Origin: Duganella guangzhouensis
GTDB taxonomy: Bacteria; Pseudomonadota; Gammaproteobacteria; Burkholderiales; Burkholderiaceae_D
DNA: 64,000 nucleotides
Reading direction: 5' to 3'
Assembly (NCBI RefSeq): GCF_009674535.1
Contig: NZ_WKJK01000007.1
Coordinates: forward strand, 1 to 64,000
Numbering within the stretch: position 1 is the stretch's first letter; each line of letters opens with the position of its first letter. Shown here one piece after another: positions 9,799-17,604 of the stretch. A model generated the notes under the pieces. That model saw nothing but the letters and a program-made list of their open reading frames with translations, did no database searches and was not told the DNA's origin. The translations under genes were made by a program, and so were the position numbers.

Positions 9799-9983
9799 TA
9801 TGTTTTTGACAGCCACGCGCGGTTGGCGCTGATGCGCGCCTTGGCGGTCGGCGGCAACGCTTCGTAACAGCCCGGATACTGCTTCAAGGCATGCTCGCGA
9901 ATTTCCTTCTGCAAGCCGTTAATTAAAAATACGTACAGCACGCCGCCGTCGCTGGTATTCTTGGTTCCCATGTATTTGATCAT
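9798..9983 (-). CDS. Small hypothetical protein, first of a coupled pair
   Basis: A 61-residue protein beginning MIKYMGTKNTSDGG. AAGGAG lies about six bases before ATG 9983, which fixes the start against the in-frame ATG at 10034. There is no signal peptide or membrane span. The chain is basic (KEIREHALKQYPG; ISANRAWLSKT) and contains one cysteine. Its TAA overlaps the ATG of the exported downstream protein by one base. I do not recognise the family. The tight coupling suggests a shared function or fixed stoichiometry. Confidence 0.55.
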   Translation of the reverse strand: MIKYMGTKNTSDGGVLYVFLINGLQKEIREHALKQYPGCYEALPPTAKARISANRAWLSKT

Positions 9984-10238
9984 GTGCGCTCCTTTCTCGC
10001 TGCGTCGGGCGCTCCCGCTGATAGATAGATACAAATAGATGCGCCCATTATGACATCACGGCCGCAGCGCGGCCACACAAACAGTATCGGCCGTGCGCGC
10101 ACAAAGCTGAAGTGCGGCTCAGCCCCGGAATTTTGCAGCTGATCCCACGCTTCCGCGCGTCCATCCCATGCCGCGCGACGGCAGCATGGTTTTGTCATAT
10201 CGTCCAGTTCTCGCCCCTTCTACCATATCGAGACCAAC

Positions 10239-11336
10239 ATGAAGCAGACGATCAAGTACACCACCCTGGCCGCCCTGTTGCTGGGCGCCACCCTCGCCGC
10301 CAGCCACAGCCAGGCCGACAACAAGCAAGATGACAGCTACGGCAGCGAAACCCGCAGCGTCACCGCCTTCAGCAGCCTCAACCTGATCGGCCCGTTCCGC
10401 ACCATCGTCAGCGCCGACGCCGGCGACAAAGTCGAAATCTCCGGCCCGCGCAGCCGCCTGGCCGACATCGAAACCGCCGTCAGCGGCGACACCCTGACCG
10501 TGCGCCAGGCCCGCAAGCAAGGCAACGGCTGGAGCTTCAACTGGGGCAACGACAAGCGCCGCGAGCTGACCGTGCGCATCAGCGCCGCCAACCTGAAAAG
10601 CCTGCGCAACGCCGGCAGCGGCGACGTCGAACTGCAGCACTACCAGGGCAAACAGCTGACCTTGATCTCGGACGGTCCCGGCGACCTGCGCGCCAGCGGC
10701 AAGGTGAGCGAGCTGAGCGTCACCGCCAGCGGCAGCGGCGATCTCGACCTGCGCGCCTTGCAGACCGCCAGCCTCAACCTGCAAATGAACGGCCCCGGCG
10801 ACGTTGACGCCAGCGGCGTCACGCAAGACCTGAACCTGGTGGTGCGCGGCTCGGGCGACCTCGACATTGGCGACATCCACGCCGGCCGCGTCAACGCCGC
10901 GCTGCACGGACCGGGCTCGGTATCACTGCGCGGCAGCGCCCAGGAACTGCACGCCGAAGTGCACGGCTCGGGCGACCTCGACGCCTGCACGCTGGACGCC
11001 GGCGCCGCCAGCGCCGTACTGCACGGCCCGGGCGAAGCCTGCATTGCCGGCCACATCAAGAAACTGGACGCCGAAGTGCACGGCTCCGGCGACCTGACGG
11101 TGCGCGGGCTGGACGCGCAAAACGTGCGCGCCCGCCTCAGCGGCCCCGGCAACATGATCCTGTCCGGCAACGCCACCATCCTCAACGCCCAGGTGACCGG
11201 CTCCGGCGACCTCGACGCACGCCAACTGTGCACCCGCCAGACCGACGTCAGCGTCCACGGCCCCGGCAACGCCGTCGTCGCGCTGGCCGACAAACAAGAC
11301 GCCAGCCGCACCCACCTCGTCACCTACCACCGCTAA
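10239..11336 (+). CDS. Exported DUF2807 (head-GIN type) adhesin-like repeat protein
   Basis: A 365-residue exported protein with a signal peptide at about 1-26. The first 110 residues form the head part (SSLNLIGPFRTIVSADAGDKVEISGP, typical of DUF2807). From residue 126 to 343 the chain alternates GSG and GPG turns twelve times at spacings of 20 and 19 residues, each turn followed by a short strand such as DLDA. This predicts a regular right-handed beta-helix. DUF2807 proteins are called putative auto-transporter adhesin heads, but their role is unclear. Two cysteines are in the middle repeats (DACTLDA, EACIAGH) and one near the end. A rho-independent terminator follows at 11459. Confidence 0.82.
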   Translation: MKQTIKYTTLAALLLGATLAASHSQADNKQDDSYGSETRSVTAFSSLNLIGPFRTIVSADAGDKVEISGPRSRLADIETAVSGDTLTVRQARKQGNGWSFNWGNDKRRELTVRISAANLKSLRNAGSGDVELQHYQGKQLTLISDGPGDLRASGKVSELSVTASGSGDLDLRALQTASLNLQMNGPGDVDASGVTQDLNLVVRGSGDLDIGDIHAGRVNAALHGPGSVSLRGSAQELHAEVHGSGDLDACTLDAGAASAVLHGPGEACIAGHIKKLDAEVHGSGDLTVRGLDAQNVRARLSGPGNMILSGNATILNAQVTGSGDLDARQLCTRQTDVSVHGPGNAVVALADKQDASRTHLVTYHR

Positions 11337-11347
11337 ACTCCAGCTCG

Positions 11348-11435
11348 TGTCCACTTCGGGGTCAGTTCTCAAAATCGGACATTGAGTCGCGCGCGACTCA
11401 ATGTCCGATTTTGAGAACTGACCCCGAAGTGGACA
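11348..11435. repeat. 88-bp perfect palindrome, 44-bp arms without a loop
   Basis: Every base from 11348 to 11391 pairs with its mirror between 11392 and 11435; I checked each pair, and the match fails at the next base out. The outer arm reads CCACTTCGGGGTCAGTTC and the centre is a CG run. It lies 12 bases after the DUF2807 stop codon and about 200 bases before nagK. Its GGGGTCAG end matches the second long inverted repeat at 42955-43046, but the inner arms do not match. It may be a non-coding palindromic mobile repeat, or it may act as an mRNA 3'-end hairpin. Confidence 0.9.
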
Positions 11436-11458
11436 AAAGTGGCATTAACGCATCAAAG

Positions 11459-11487
11459 ACCGGCCGCGTGCCGGTTTTTTCTTTTTT
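11459..11487 (+). terminator. Rho-independent terminator
   Basis: The stem ACCGGC (11459-11464) pairs with GCCGGT (11470-11475) across a five-base loop and is followed by a T-rich run with one C to 11487. It ends transcription from the DUF2807 gene and insulates the nag operon. Confidence 0.85.
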
Positions 11488-11555
11488 ACTCAGCAAAAAC
11501 AAGTACTTGCGGAATAATTTCAATTTAACAAGCGCAGTCCACTTCGATATTTTTC

Positions 11556-11573
11556 AATACCAGTTAAATACCT
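11556..11573 (-). promoter_or_regulatory. NagQ-type operator before nagK
   Basis: The top strand reads AATACCA-N4-AATACCT. On the bottom strand this is AGGTATT-N4-TGGTATT, a direct repeat with an 11-bp period. It ends one base before the -35 hexamer of the nagK promoter. The same layout occurs at 20907-20924 and 21116-21133. It fits my recollection of the GntR-family NagQ box described in Xanthomonas. Confidence 0.75.
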
Positions 11574-11574
11574 G

Positions 11575-11603
11575 TTGACAAGCTGGTGTGCCAACCCTAT
11601 AGT
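11575..11603 (+). promoter_or_regulatory. Sigma-70 promoter of the nag operon
   Basis: A perfect -35 TTGACA (11575-11580), a 17-base spacer and a -10 TATAGT (11598-11603), about 40 bases before the nagK start. The NagQ-type operator abuts the -35, as expected for a strong promoter held by a repressor. Confidence 0.85.
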
Positions 11604-11650
11604 GCCCTTCATCGCGGCCCATCCCCGGCTGCAAGCACTCTCGGGTAAAC

Positions 11651-12523
11651 ATGATCGACTTTCTCATCGGCGTAGATGGCGGCGGCAGCGGCACCAGGCT
11701 CCGCCTGGCGCGCGCCGACGGCAGCGAAATCGCGGACGGCGCCGCCGGCCCTTCCGGCCTGATGCATGGCATCGCCCACGCCTGGGCTGCGGTTGAGGCC
11801 GCCGCCCAGACGGCGTTCCGCGCGGCCGGCCTCGATGTGCCGGCCCGTAACACCATCGCCATCGGTCTCGGCCTGGCTGGCGTGCACAACAAACAATGGG
11901 CGGCTGAGTTCGTCGCCGCCAATCCCGGTTACGCCCAGGTCGCGCTGGAAAGCGACGGCCATACCACCGTGCTGGGCGCCCACGACGGCGCCGCCGGCGC
12001 CATCATCGCGCTCGGCACCGGCAGCGTCGGCGAAATCAAATTGAGCGATGGTCGCCATGTCGAAGTCGGCGGCTGGGGCTTCCCGGCCGGCGACGAAGCC
12101 AGTGGCGCCTGGATGGGCCTGCGCGCCATCAACCACGTGCAGCAGGTGCTGGACGGCCGCGTCGCCGCCAACGCCTTCGCCAGCGCGGTGGCCGACGCCT
12201 GCGGCGGCGAGCGCAACGCGATCCAGAACTGGCTGGCGCAAGCCACGCAGACGCAGTACGCGCAACTGGCGCGGCTGGTGCTGCAGCATGGTGACAGCAA
12301 CGACACCGCGCGCGCCATCCTGCACGCCGCCGGCCGCGAAGTGGAATTGATGGCCAACGCGCTGGACGCCAGCGCCACGCTGCCGATCGCCCTGTGCGGC
12401 GGCCTGGCCACGCCACTGCGCCCTTACCTGCCGCCAGCCCTGCTGCCACGTCTGGTGACGCCGCGCGGCGACTCGGCCGCCGGCGCGCTGCGCCTGATCC
12501 AACAACGTTTACAGCATTCGTAG
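11651..12523 (+). CDS. nagK: N-acetylglucosamine kinase, BadF/BadG family
   Basis: A 290-residue cytosolic kinase of the BadF/BadG/BcrA/BcrD ATPase superfamily, the alternative type of GlcNAc kinase used in many proteobacterial nag loci. The phosphate-1 motif GVDGGGSGTRLRLA is at about residues 7-20, the second glycine-rich loop ALGTGSVGEI near 120, GGWGFPAGDEASGAW near 140 and CGGLATPL near 254. It should make GlcNAc-6-phosphate, the substrate of nagA, which starts 13 bases downstream. It is the first gene of a five-gene operon under a strong promoter and operator. The substrate is inferred from context. Confidence 0.88.
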   Translation: MIDFLIGVDGGGSGTRLRLARADGSEIADGAAGPSGLMHGIAHAWAAVEAAAQTAFRAAGLDVPARNTIAIGLGLAGVHNKQWAAEFVAANPGYAQVALESDGHTTVLGAHDGAAGAIIALGTGSVGEIKLSDGRHVEVGGWGFPAGDEASGAWMGLRAINHVQQVLDGRVAANAFASAVADACGGERNAIQNWLAQATQTQYAQLARLVLQHGDSNDTARAILHAAGREVELMANALDASATLPIALCGGLATPLRPYLPPALLPRLVTPRGDSAAGALRLIQQRLQHS

Positions 12524-12536
12524 CGGAGTCGCGCAG

Positions 12537-13634
12537 ATGAGCGATGCAATCAAAGGCAATATCCTGACACCGTCCGGCTGGGTCCACGGTGAACTCACAT
12601 TCAACCAGCGCGTCAGCGCCATCGACGGCGCCAGCACCGATCCCGCGCTGAATGAAGCGGCCTATATCCTGCCTGGCTTTATCGATTTGCACGTGCACGG
12701 CGGCGGCGGCCGCGATGTGATGGAAGGCGGCGACGCGGTACGCACCATCGCCGCCATCCACGCCCGCCACGGCACCACCAGCATGCTGGCCACCACCATG
12801 ACCGCGCCGCCGGAAGACATCGATCTGGCGCTGCAAGGCATTGGCCTGGCCGCCGCCGCGCGCGGCAAGGGCGAGGCGCGGGTACTGGGCGCGCATCTGG
12901 AAGGCCCGTTCATCAACTCCGGCAAGCTCGGTGCGCAGCCGCCCTACGCGCGCAGTGCCAAGCTGGCCGACGTGCGGAAGCTGGAACAACTGGCGCCGCT
13001 CAAGCTGATTACTGTGGCGCCCGAACTGGAAGGCCATCTGGCGCTGGTGCGCGAACTGTCCGACGCCGGCATGCGGGTCCAGATCGGCCATACGCTGGGC
13101 AGCTATGAAGACGGCGTGGCCGCGCTGGAGCACGGCGCGCACGGCTTCACCCATCTGTTCAACGCCATGACCGGCCTGCATCACCGCGAGCCCGGCATGG
13201 TCGGCGCCGCGCTGGCCCATGCGCGCTTTGCCGAATTCATTCCCGACCTGCTGCACGTGCACCCCGGCGCCATCAAGACCGCGCTGCGCTGCATTCCGCA
13301 TCTGTACTGCGTGACCGACTCCACCTCCGCCACCGGCATGCCGGACGGCGAGTACATGCTGGGCCGGCACAAGGTCATGAAGTGCATGGGCGGCGTGCGT
13401 CTGCCCGACGGCACGCTGGCCGGCAGCACCCTCACCATGGACCAGGCGCTGCGCAACCTGGTCGGACTCGGCCTCGATCTGGCGGACGCCTCGGCGCGGG
13501 TCTCAACCTATGCGGCCGATTATCTCGGCCTCTCCGAGCGGGGCCGCCTGGCCCCCGGCGCCTTTGCCGACTTCGTGGTGCTCGACCGTGACCTGAACCT
13601 CAAAGCCGTCTATATCGAAGGAGAATTGTTGTGA
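12537..13634 (+). CDS. nagA: N-acetylglucosamine-6-phosphate deacetylase
   Basis: A 365-residue amidohydrolase-fold enzyme that removes acetate from GlcNAc-6-phosphate. It has the N-terminal HVHGGGG metal motif near residue 51, the metal ligand Glu in AHLEGPFIN near 122, the IGHTLG histidine near 183, THLFNAM near 204 and the catalytic Asp in VTDSTSATGM near 262. A C-terminal strand set (FADFVVLDRDLN) completes the small beta-domain. Its last codons overlap the next gene through GTGA, giving translational coupling. High confidence. Confidence 0.95.
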   Translation: MSDAIKGNILTPSGWVHGELTFNQRVSAIDGASTDPALNEAAYILPGFIDLHVHGGGGRDVMEGGDAVRTIAAIHARHGTTSMLATTMTAPPEDIDLALQGIGLAAAARGKGEARVLGAHLEGPFINSGKLGAQPPYARSAKLADVRKLEQLAPLKLITVAPELEGHLALVRELSDAGMRVQIGHTLGSYEDGVAALEHGAHGFTHLFNAMTGLHHREPGMVGAALAHARFAEFIPDLLHVHPGAIKTALRCIPHLYCVTDSTSATGMPDGEYMLGRHKVMKCMGGVRLPDGTLAGSTLTMDQALRNLVGLGLDLADASARVSTYAADYLGLSERGRLAPGAFADFVVLDRDLNLKAVYIEGELL

Positions 13635-14653
13635 CCTCAATGATGTTGAAAGAAGCCCTGTCCGCCGCCGATTGCGTCGCCGGCCAACTGGCCCATGACG
13701 CCGACCGCTATGCGGAACTGGGCCGCCATTTGAGGAGCACCTCGTTCTCCACCGCGCTGACCATCGCGCGCGGCAGCTCCGACCACGCCTGCGCCTACGC
13801 CGCCTACCTGATCATGGCGCGCCTCGGTCGCGTAGTGGCCTCGCTGCCGATGTCGCTGGTGACGCTGAACAAATCGCCGCTGATCACGCGCGACACGCTA
13901 GCGATCTCGATCTCGCAATCCGGCCAGAGCCCGGACGTGGTGGAACCGATCCGTTACTTCCGCGACGGCGGCGCCACCACCATCGCACTGGTCAACGACA
14001 TCGATTCGCCGCTGGCGCACGCCGCCGAATGGTCGATGCCACTGCGCGCCGGTAAAGAGCAGAGCGTGGCCGCCACCAAGAGCTTCATCACCAGCCTGGT
14101 GGCCAGTGCGCGCCTGGTGGCCGCGTGGCAGAACGATCCCGAGCTGCTGGCCGGCCTGGAAGCGCTGCCCGAATCGCTGCGCGCCGCCACCGCCGAAGAC
14201 TGGTCGAAGGCGGTCGAAGTGCTGACACCGGCCCGTAACATCATGGTGGTGGGACGCGGCATCAGCTTCCCGGTCGCGCTGGAAGCCTCGCTCAAATTCA
14301 AGGAGACCTCGGCGCTGCAAGCGGAAGCCTTCAGCGGCGCCGAAATCAAGCACGGCCCGATGGCGCTGATCGAGGAAGGCTATCCGCTGGTGATCTTCGC
14401 CACCCGTGGCCCGACCCAAGCCAGCTTGCTGGCGCTGGCCAGCGAGATGCGCGGCCGTGGCGCGCACGTGCTGCTGGCGGCACCGGCCGACGTCGCCGAG
14501 CGCGATCTGACCTTGCCGGTGGCTGCCACGCCGGACCTTGACCCCATCGTCGCCATTCAGGCGTTCTACAAGATGGCGGCCGAGCTGTCGGCGGCGCGCG
14601 GCATGGACCCGGACCAGCCTCGCCACCTGAGCAAAGTCACCAAGACCAACTGA
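13631..14653 (+). CDS. Glucosamine-6-phosphate deaminase, SIS-domain type (NagB-II)
   Basis: A 340-residue protein with two SIS (sugar isomerase) domains, like the isomerase half of GlmS but without the glutaminase half. The first domain has ARGSSDHACAYA near residue 45 and SISQSGQSPDVVEP near 96. The second has GRGISFPVALEASLKFKE near 213 and the EAFSGAEIKHGPMAL segment near 235. This is the NagB-II type, converting GlcN-6-phosphate to fructose-6-phosphate and ammonia. The GTG start at 13631 overlaps the nagA TGA; ATG 13640 is an alternative start. Its position after nagA supports the catabolic role over a GlmS role. Confidence 0.9.
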   Translation: MTSMMLKEALSAADCVAGQLAHDADRYAELGRHLRSTSFSTALTIARGSSDHACAYAAYLIMARLGRVVASLPMSLVTLNKSPLITRDTLAISISQSGQSPDVVEPIRYFRDGGATTIALVNDIDSPLAHAAEWSMPLRAGKEQSVAATKSFITSLVASARLVAAWQNDPELLAGLEALPESLRAATAEDWSKAVEVLTPARNIMVVGRGISFPVALEASLKFKETSALQAEAFSGAEIKHGPMALIEEGYPLVIFATRGPTQASLLALASEMRGRGAHVLLAAPADVAERDLTLPVAATPDLDPIVAIQAFYKMAAELSAARGMDPDQPRHLSKVTKTN

Positions 14654-14721
14654 TACACCCGGCCCGCGCCGTCGTTCGCGCAGCGGCGCCGGCGGTGCGC
14701 GTCCATGCACGGAGCACTGCA

Positions 14722-16227
14722 ATGAGCACCCATAACGATCTCAGAAAAATCGCCGGCCAGCTGATCATGATCCGCTTCCCCGGCACCGTGCTGGACGCGG
14801 CCACCGCCGACTTCCTGCGCGCGAACGGCATCCGCGCGGTCTGTCTGTTCCGCGGCAATATGACCGACGCCGAACAGCTGGCGCGCCTCACCGCCGACCT
14901 GCGCGCGGCGATGGGGCCGGACGCGCTGATCGCCATCGACCAGGAAGGCGGCGCCGTGGTGCGCTCGACCTGGGTGCCGGCACCGCCGGCCGCGATGGGC
15001 CTGGGCGCCGCCAACGACACCGATCTGGCCTACCGCACCGGCGCCGCCGTGGCGCGCGCCGTCAAGTCGCTGGGCTTCAACTGGAACTTCGCGCCGGTGC
15101 TGGACCTGAACAACAACCCGCACAATCCGGTGATCGCCGAACGCTCCTTCGGCGCCGAACCGCAACGCGCCGCCGAACTGGCGATGGCGTGGATGGCCGG
15201 CAGCCATGCCGAGGGCGTGGCCTGCTGCGTCAAGCACTTCCCCGGCCACGGCGACACCAACGTCGATTCGCACCGCGACCTACCCACCGTCGACAAGCCG
15301 GTGGAACAGCTGCAGCAGCTGGAGTTGGCGCCGTTCCGTATCGCCTCCGCAGCCGCGCCGGCCATGATGACCGCGCACATCGTCTACCCGACGCTGGACG
15401 CCGACAACCCGGCCACCATGTCGCGCCGCATCCTCACCGGCCTGCTGCGCGATGAATGGCAGTACCAGGGCATTGTCATCACCGACGGCATGGACATGCA
15501 CGCCATCGCCGGCCGCTACGGCGTCGGCAACGCCGCCGTGCGCGCGCTGACCGCCGGCGCCGACATGGTGATGGCGCTCGGCACCACCGAAACGCAAAAC
15601 GAAACGCTGGACGCGATCGCCAACGCCATCGCCGCCGGCGAGCTGTCGCAAGCCGAAATCCAGACTCGCCTCGACCGTCTGTCCGCGCTGGCGCGCGCCT
15701 ATCCATGCAAGCCACGCTCGTACAAGGAAGATGCCGCCGACCGCGTCATCATGGCCGAAGGCTGGCGTCGCGCGCTGACCGCCTACAGCGCCAACGGCCG
15801 CGCGCCGCAACCTCCCGCAGCCGGCGCCAAGGTGCGCCTGGTAGCGCGTCAGGACGTGGTCAGCGACGGCGTCTCGGAAGCCGGCGTGCCGGCCGCCGTG
15901 GTGGCCGCGTCACTCGGCAAGCTGTATGACGTCGAACTGATCACCTTCGCCGACGCCAATAGCTTCGACTGGGCCGCGTTGCCGCGGGACGGCCGCTACA
16001 CCATGCTGGCCTCCACCTCGCGCATGCGCTACGGCGAGCATGCGCGCAGCAACTGGCGTCCCGACCTGCATCTGGCGCTGTGGAATCCGTATCAGGCGCT
16101 GGACATCCAGGCGCCGGCGCTGCTGACCTACGGCTTCGCCCAGCCGGCGCTGGACGCCATCAACGCCTGGCTGTCGGGCGAACTGCAAGCCACCGGCATC
16201 GCACCGGTTCCAGGCTTCATCCAATAA
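14722..16227 (+). CDS. Glycoside hydrolase family 3 beta-N-acetylhexosaminidase (NagZ-like)
   Basis: A 501-residue GH3 enzyme. ATG 14722 has GGAG seven bases upstream; the in-frame ATG at 14695 adds a non-homologous basic leader. The NagZ-type catalytic loop KHFPGHGDT is at 171-179 with D182 and H184, and the nucleophile is D255 in VITDGMDMH. There is no signal peptide, so it should act in the cytosol on imported chitobiose or longer oligomers. At about 500 residues it is longer than E. coli NagZ (about 340); the extra C-terminal region (about 355-501) has a Rossmann-like look and no motif I recognise. It sits 68 bases after nagB-II and 10 bases before the transporter. Confidence 0.9.
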   Translation: MSTHNDLRKIAGQLIMIRFPGTVLDAATADFLRANGIRAVCLFRGNMTDAEQLARLTADLRAAMGPDALIAIDQEGGAVVRSTWVPAPPAAMGLGAANDTDLAYRTGAAVARAVKSLGFNWNFAPVLDLNNNPHNPVIAERSFGAEPQRAAELAMAWMAGSHAEGVACCVKHFPGHGDTNVDSHRDLPTVDKPVEQLQQLELAPFRIASAAAPAMMTAHIVYPTLDADNPATMSRRILTGLLRDEWQYQGIVITDGMDMHAIAGRYGVGNAAVRALTAGADMVMALGTTETQNETLDAIANAIAAGELSQAEIQTRLDRLSALARAYPCKPRSYKEDAADRVIMAEGWRRALTAYSANGRAPQPPAAGAKVRLVARQDVVSDGVSEAGVPAAVVAASLGKLYDVELITFADANSFDWAALPRDGRYTMLASTSRMRYGEHARSNWRPDLHLALWNPYQALDIQAPALLTYGFAQPALDAINAWLSGELQATGIAPVPGFIQ

Positions 16228-16237
16228 CGAGACCACC

Positions 16238-17530
16238 ATGACCTCCATCCGCAATCCGAAACTCTGGGTGCCCACCCTGTATCTGGCGCAGGGGCTACCC
16301 TTCTTCGCCGTGGCCATCGTCGCCAACCAGATGTTGAAGAGCATGGGCGTCCCCAACGACGAGCTGAATCACTGGACTGGCCTGATCGGATTTGCCTGGG
16401 TCTTCAAGCCGCTGTGGAGCCCCTTCCTGGAACTGGCACCCAGCAAAAAACTGGTGGTCACCTTCTTCCAGATCTTCGGCGGCTTATGCCTGGGCGGCGT
16501 CGCCTTGGCATTGCAGGCGCCGTTCTGGTTCGCCGCCAGCATGGCGATGCTGGCGCTGGTCGGCATCTCGGCCGCCACCCACGATATCGCCTGCGATGGC
16601 CTGTACATCACCAGCCTGGATGAAAAAGGCCAGGCGCAGTACGCCGGCTGGACCGGCACCTTCTTCAACGCCGCCAAATTCTTCACCACCGGCGCTCTGC
16701 TGCTGCTGGCCGGCCATCTGGAAAAAACCGTTGGCGTGGTCACCGCCTGGAGCATCTGCTTCTGCATCCTGGGCGGCATGATGATCGTGCTGGGACTGTA
16801 CAACAGCTGGTCGCTGCCGCTGGCCAAAAACACCGTCAGCGCCGATACCAACGCCGCCGCCATCGCCCGCACGCTGTGGGAGGTGATTGTTGAATTCTTC
16901 CGCAAGCCAGGCATCTGGGTTTCGATCGTATTCATCATCCTGTTCCGCGCCGGCGAGGCGCAGGTGCAGTCGATTGGCCCGCTGTTTCTGCGCGAAGCGC
17001 GCGCGCTGGGCGGCCTGGGTTTGAGCACCGCCGAAGTGGGCGCGGTGTATGGCACCGTCGGCACCGTGGCCTTCCTGGTCGGCTCCATCGCCGGCGGCTA
17101 CTTCACCTCGTGGCTGAGCCTCAAGCGCGCCATTCTGTGGCTGATCCTCGCGGTCAACCTGCCCAATCTGGCGTTCTACCTGCTGTCGCACTACCAGCCC
17201 ACCGACCTCGCCGTCATCAGCGCAGCGCTCAGCGTCGAAATGTTCGGCTATGGCTTCGGCTTCGTCGGCCTGATTTTGTACATGATGCAGGTGGTCGCGC
17301 CGGGCAAATACCAGACCGCGCACTACGCCTTCGCCACCGGCATCATGCAGCTTGGCTTCGTGCTGTTCAAGCTATTCAGCGGCGATATCCAGATCGCGCT
17401 CGGCTACCAGCACTTCTTCATCTGGGTCATGCTGTGCGCGATTCCGGTGGCCGTGCTGTCGCAGATCATCCCGATGGCCGCGCGCCCGCGCACCGTCGTC
17501 ACGCTGGACGGTGCACTGCAACACGGTTGA
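16238..17530 (+). CDS. AmpG-like MFS transporter, probable GlcNAc/chitobiose importer
   Basis: A 430-residue major facilitator protein of about twelve membrane helices. The opening (KLWVPTLYLAQGLPFFAVAIVANQML) and the segment ATHDIACDGLYITSL in the first half are AmpG-family traits. AmpG imports GlcNAc-anhydromuropeptides; relatives inside nag operons are thought to carry GlcNAc or chitin oligosaccharides. This gene is last in the operon nagK-nagA-nagB-II-GH3, which favours the chitin role. With a cytosolic hexosaminidase just upstream, a disaccharide substrate is plausible. The exact substrate is not readable from sequence. Confidence 0.85.
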   Translation: MTSIRNPKLWVPTLYLAQGLPFFAVAIVANQMLKSMGVPNDELNHWTGLIGFAWVFKPLWSPFLELAPSKKLVVTFFQIFGGLCLGGVALALQAPFWFAASMAMLALVGISAATHDIACDGLYITSLDEKGQAQYAGWTGTFFNAAKFFTTGALLLLAGHLEKTVGVVTAWSICFCILGGMMIVLGLYNSWSLPLAKNTVSADTNAAAIARTLWEVIVEFFRKPGIWVSIVFIILFRAGEAQVQSIGPLFLREARALGGLGLSTAEVGAVYGTVGTVAFLVGSIAGGYFTSWLSLKRAILWLILAVNLPNLAFYLLSHYQPTDLAVISAALSVEMFGYGFGFVGLILYMMQVVAPGKYQTAHYAFATGIMQLGFVLFKLFSGDIQIALGYQHFFIWVMLCAIPVAVLSQIIPMAARPRTVVTLDGALQHG

Positions 17531-17604
17531 ATTCGGAATTCGAACCGGTTTTGTGTAACAATACGCGGGTTTACATTCCTAATTGTCTGATTGAAGGATA
17601 ACCA

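Noticed and set aside
9945-9965. A TGGTATT-like pair resembling the NagQ operator
   Set aside because: The second half does not keep the 11-bp period and it lies inside a coding region far from nag genes.
10019-10041. GATA tandem repeat upstream of the small coupled genes
   Set aside because: Only three units with imperfect extension; too short to call a microsatellite or phase-variable tract.
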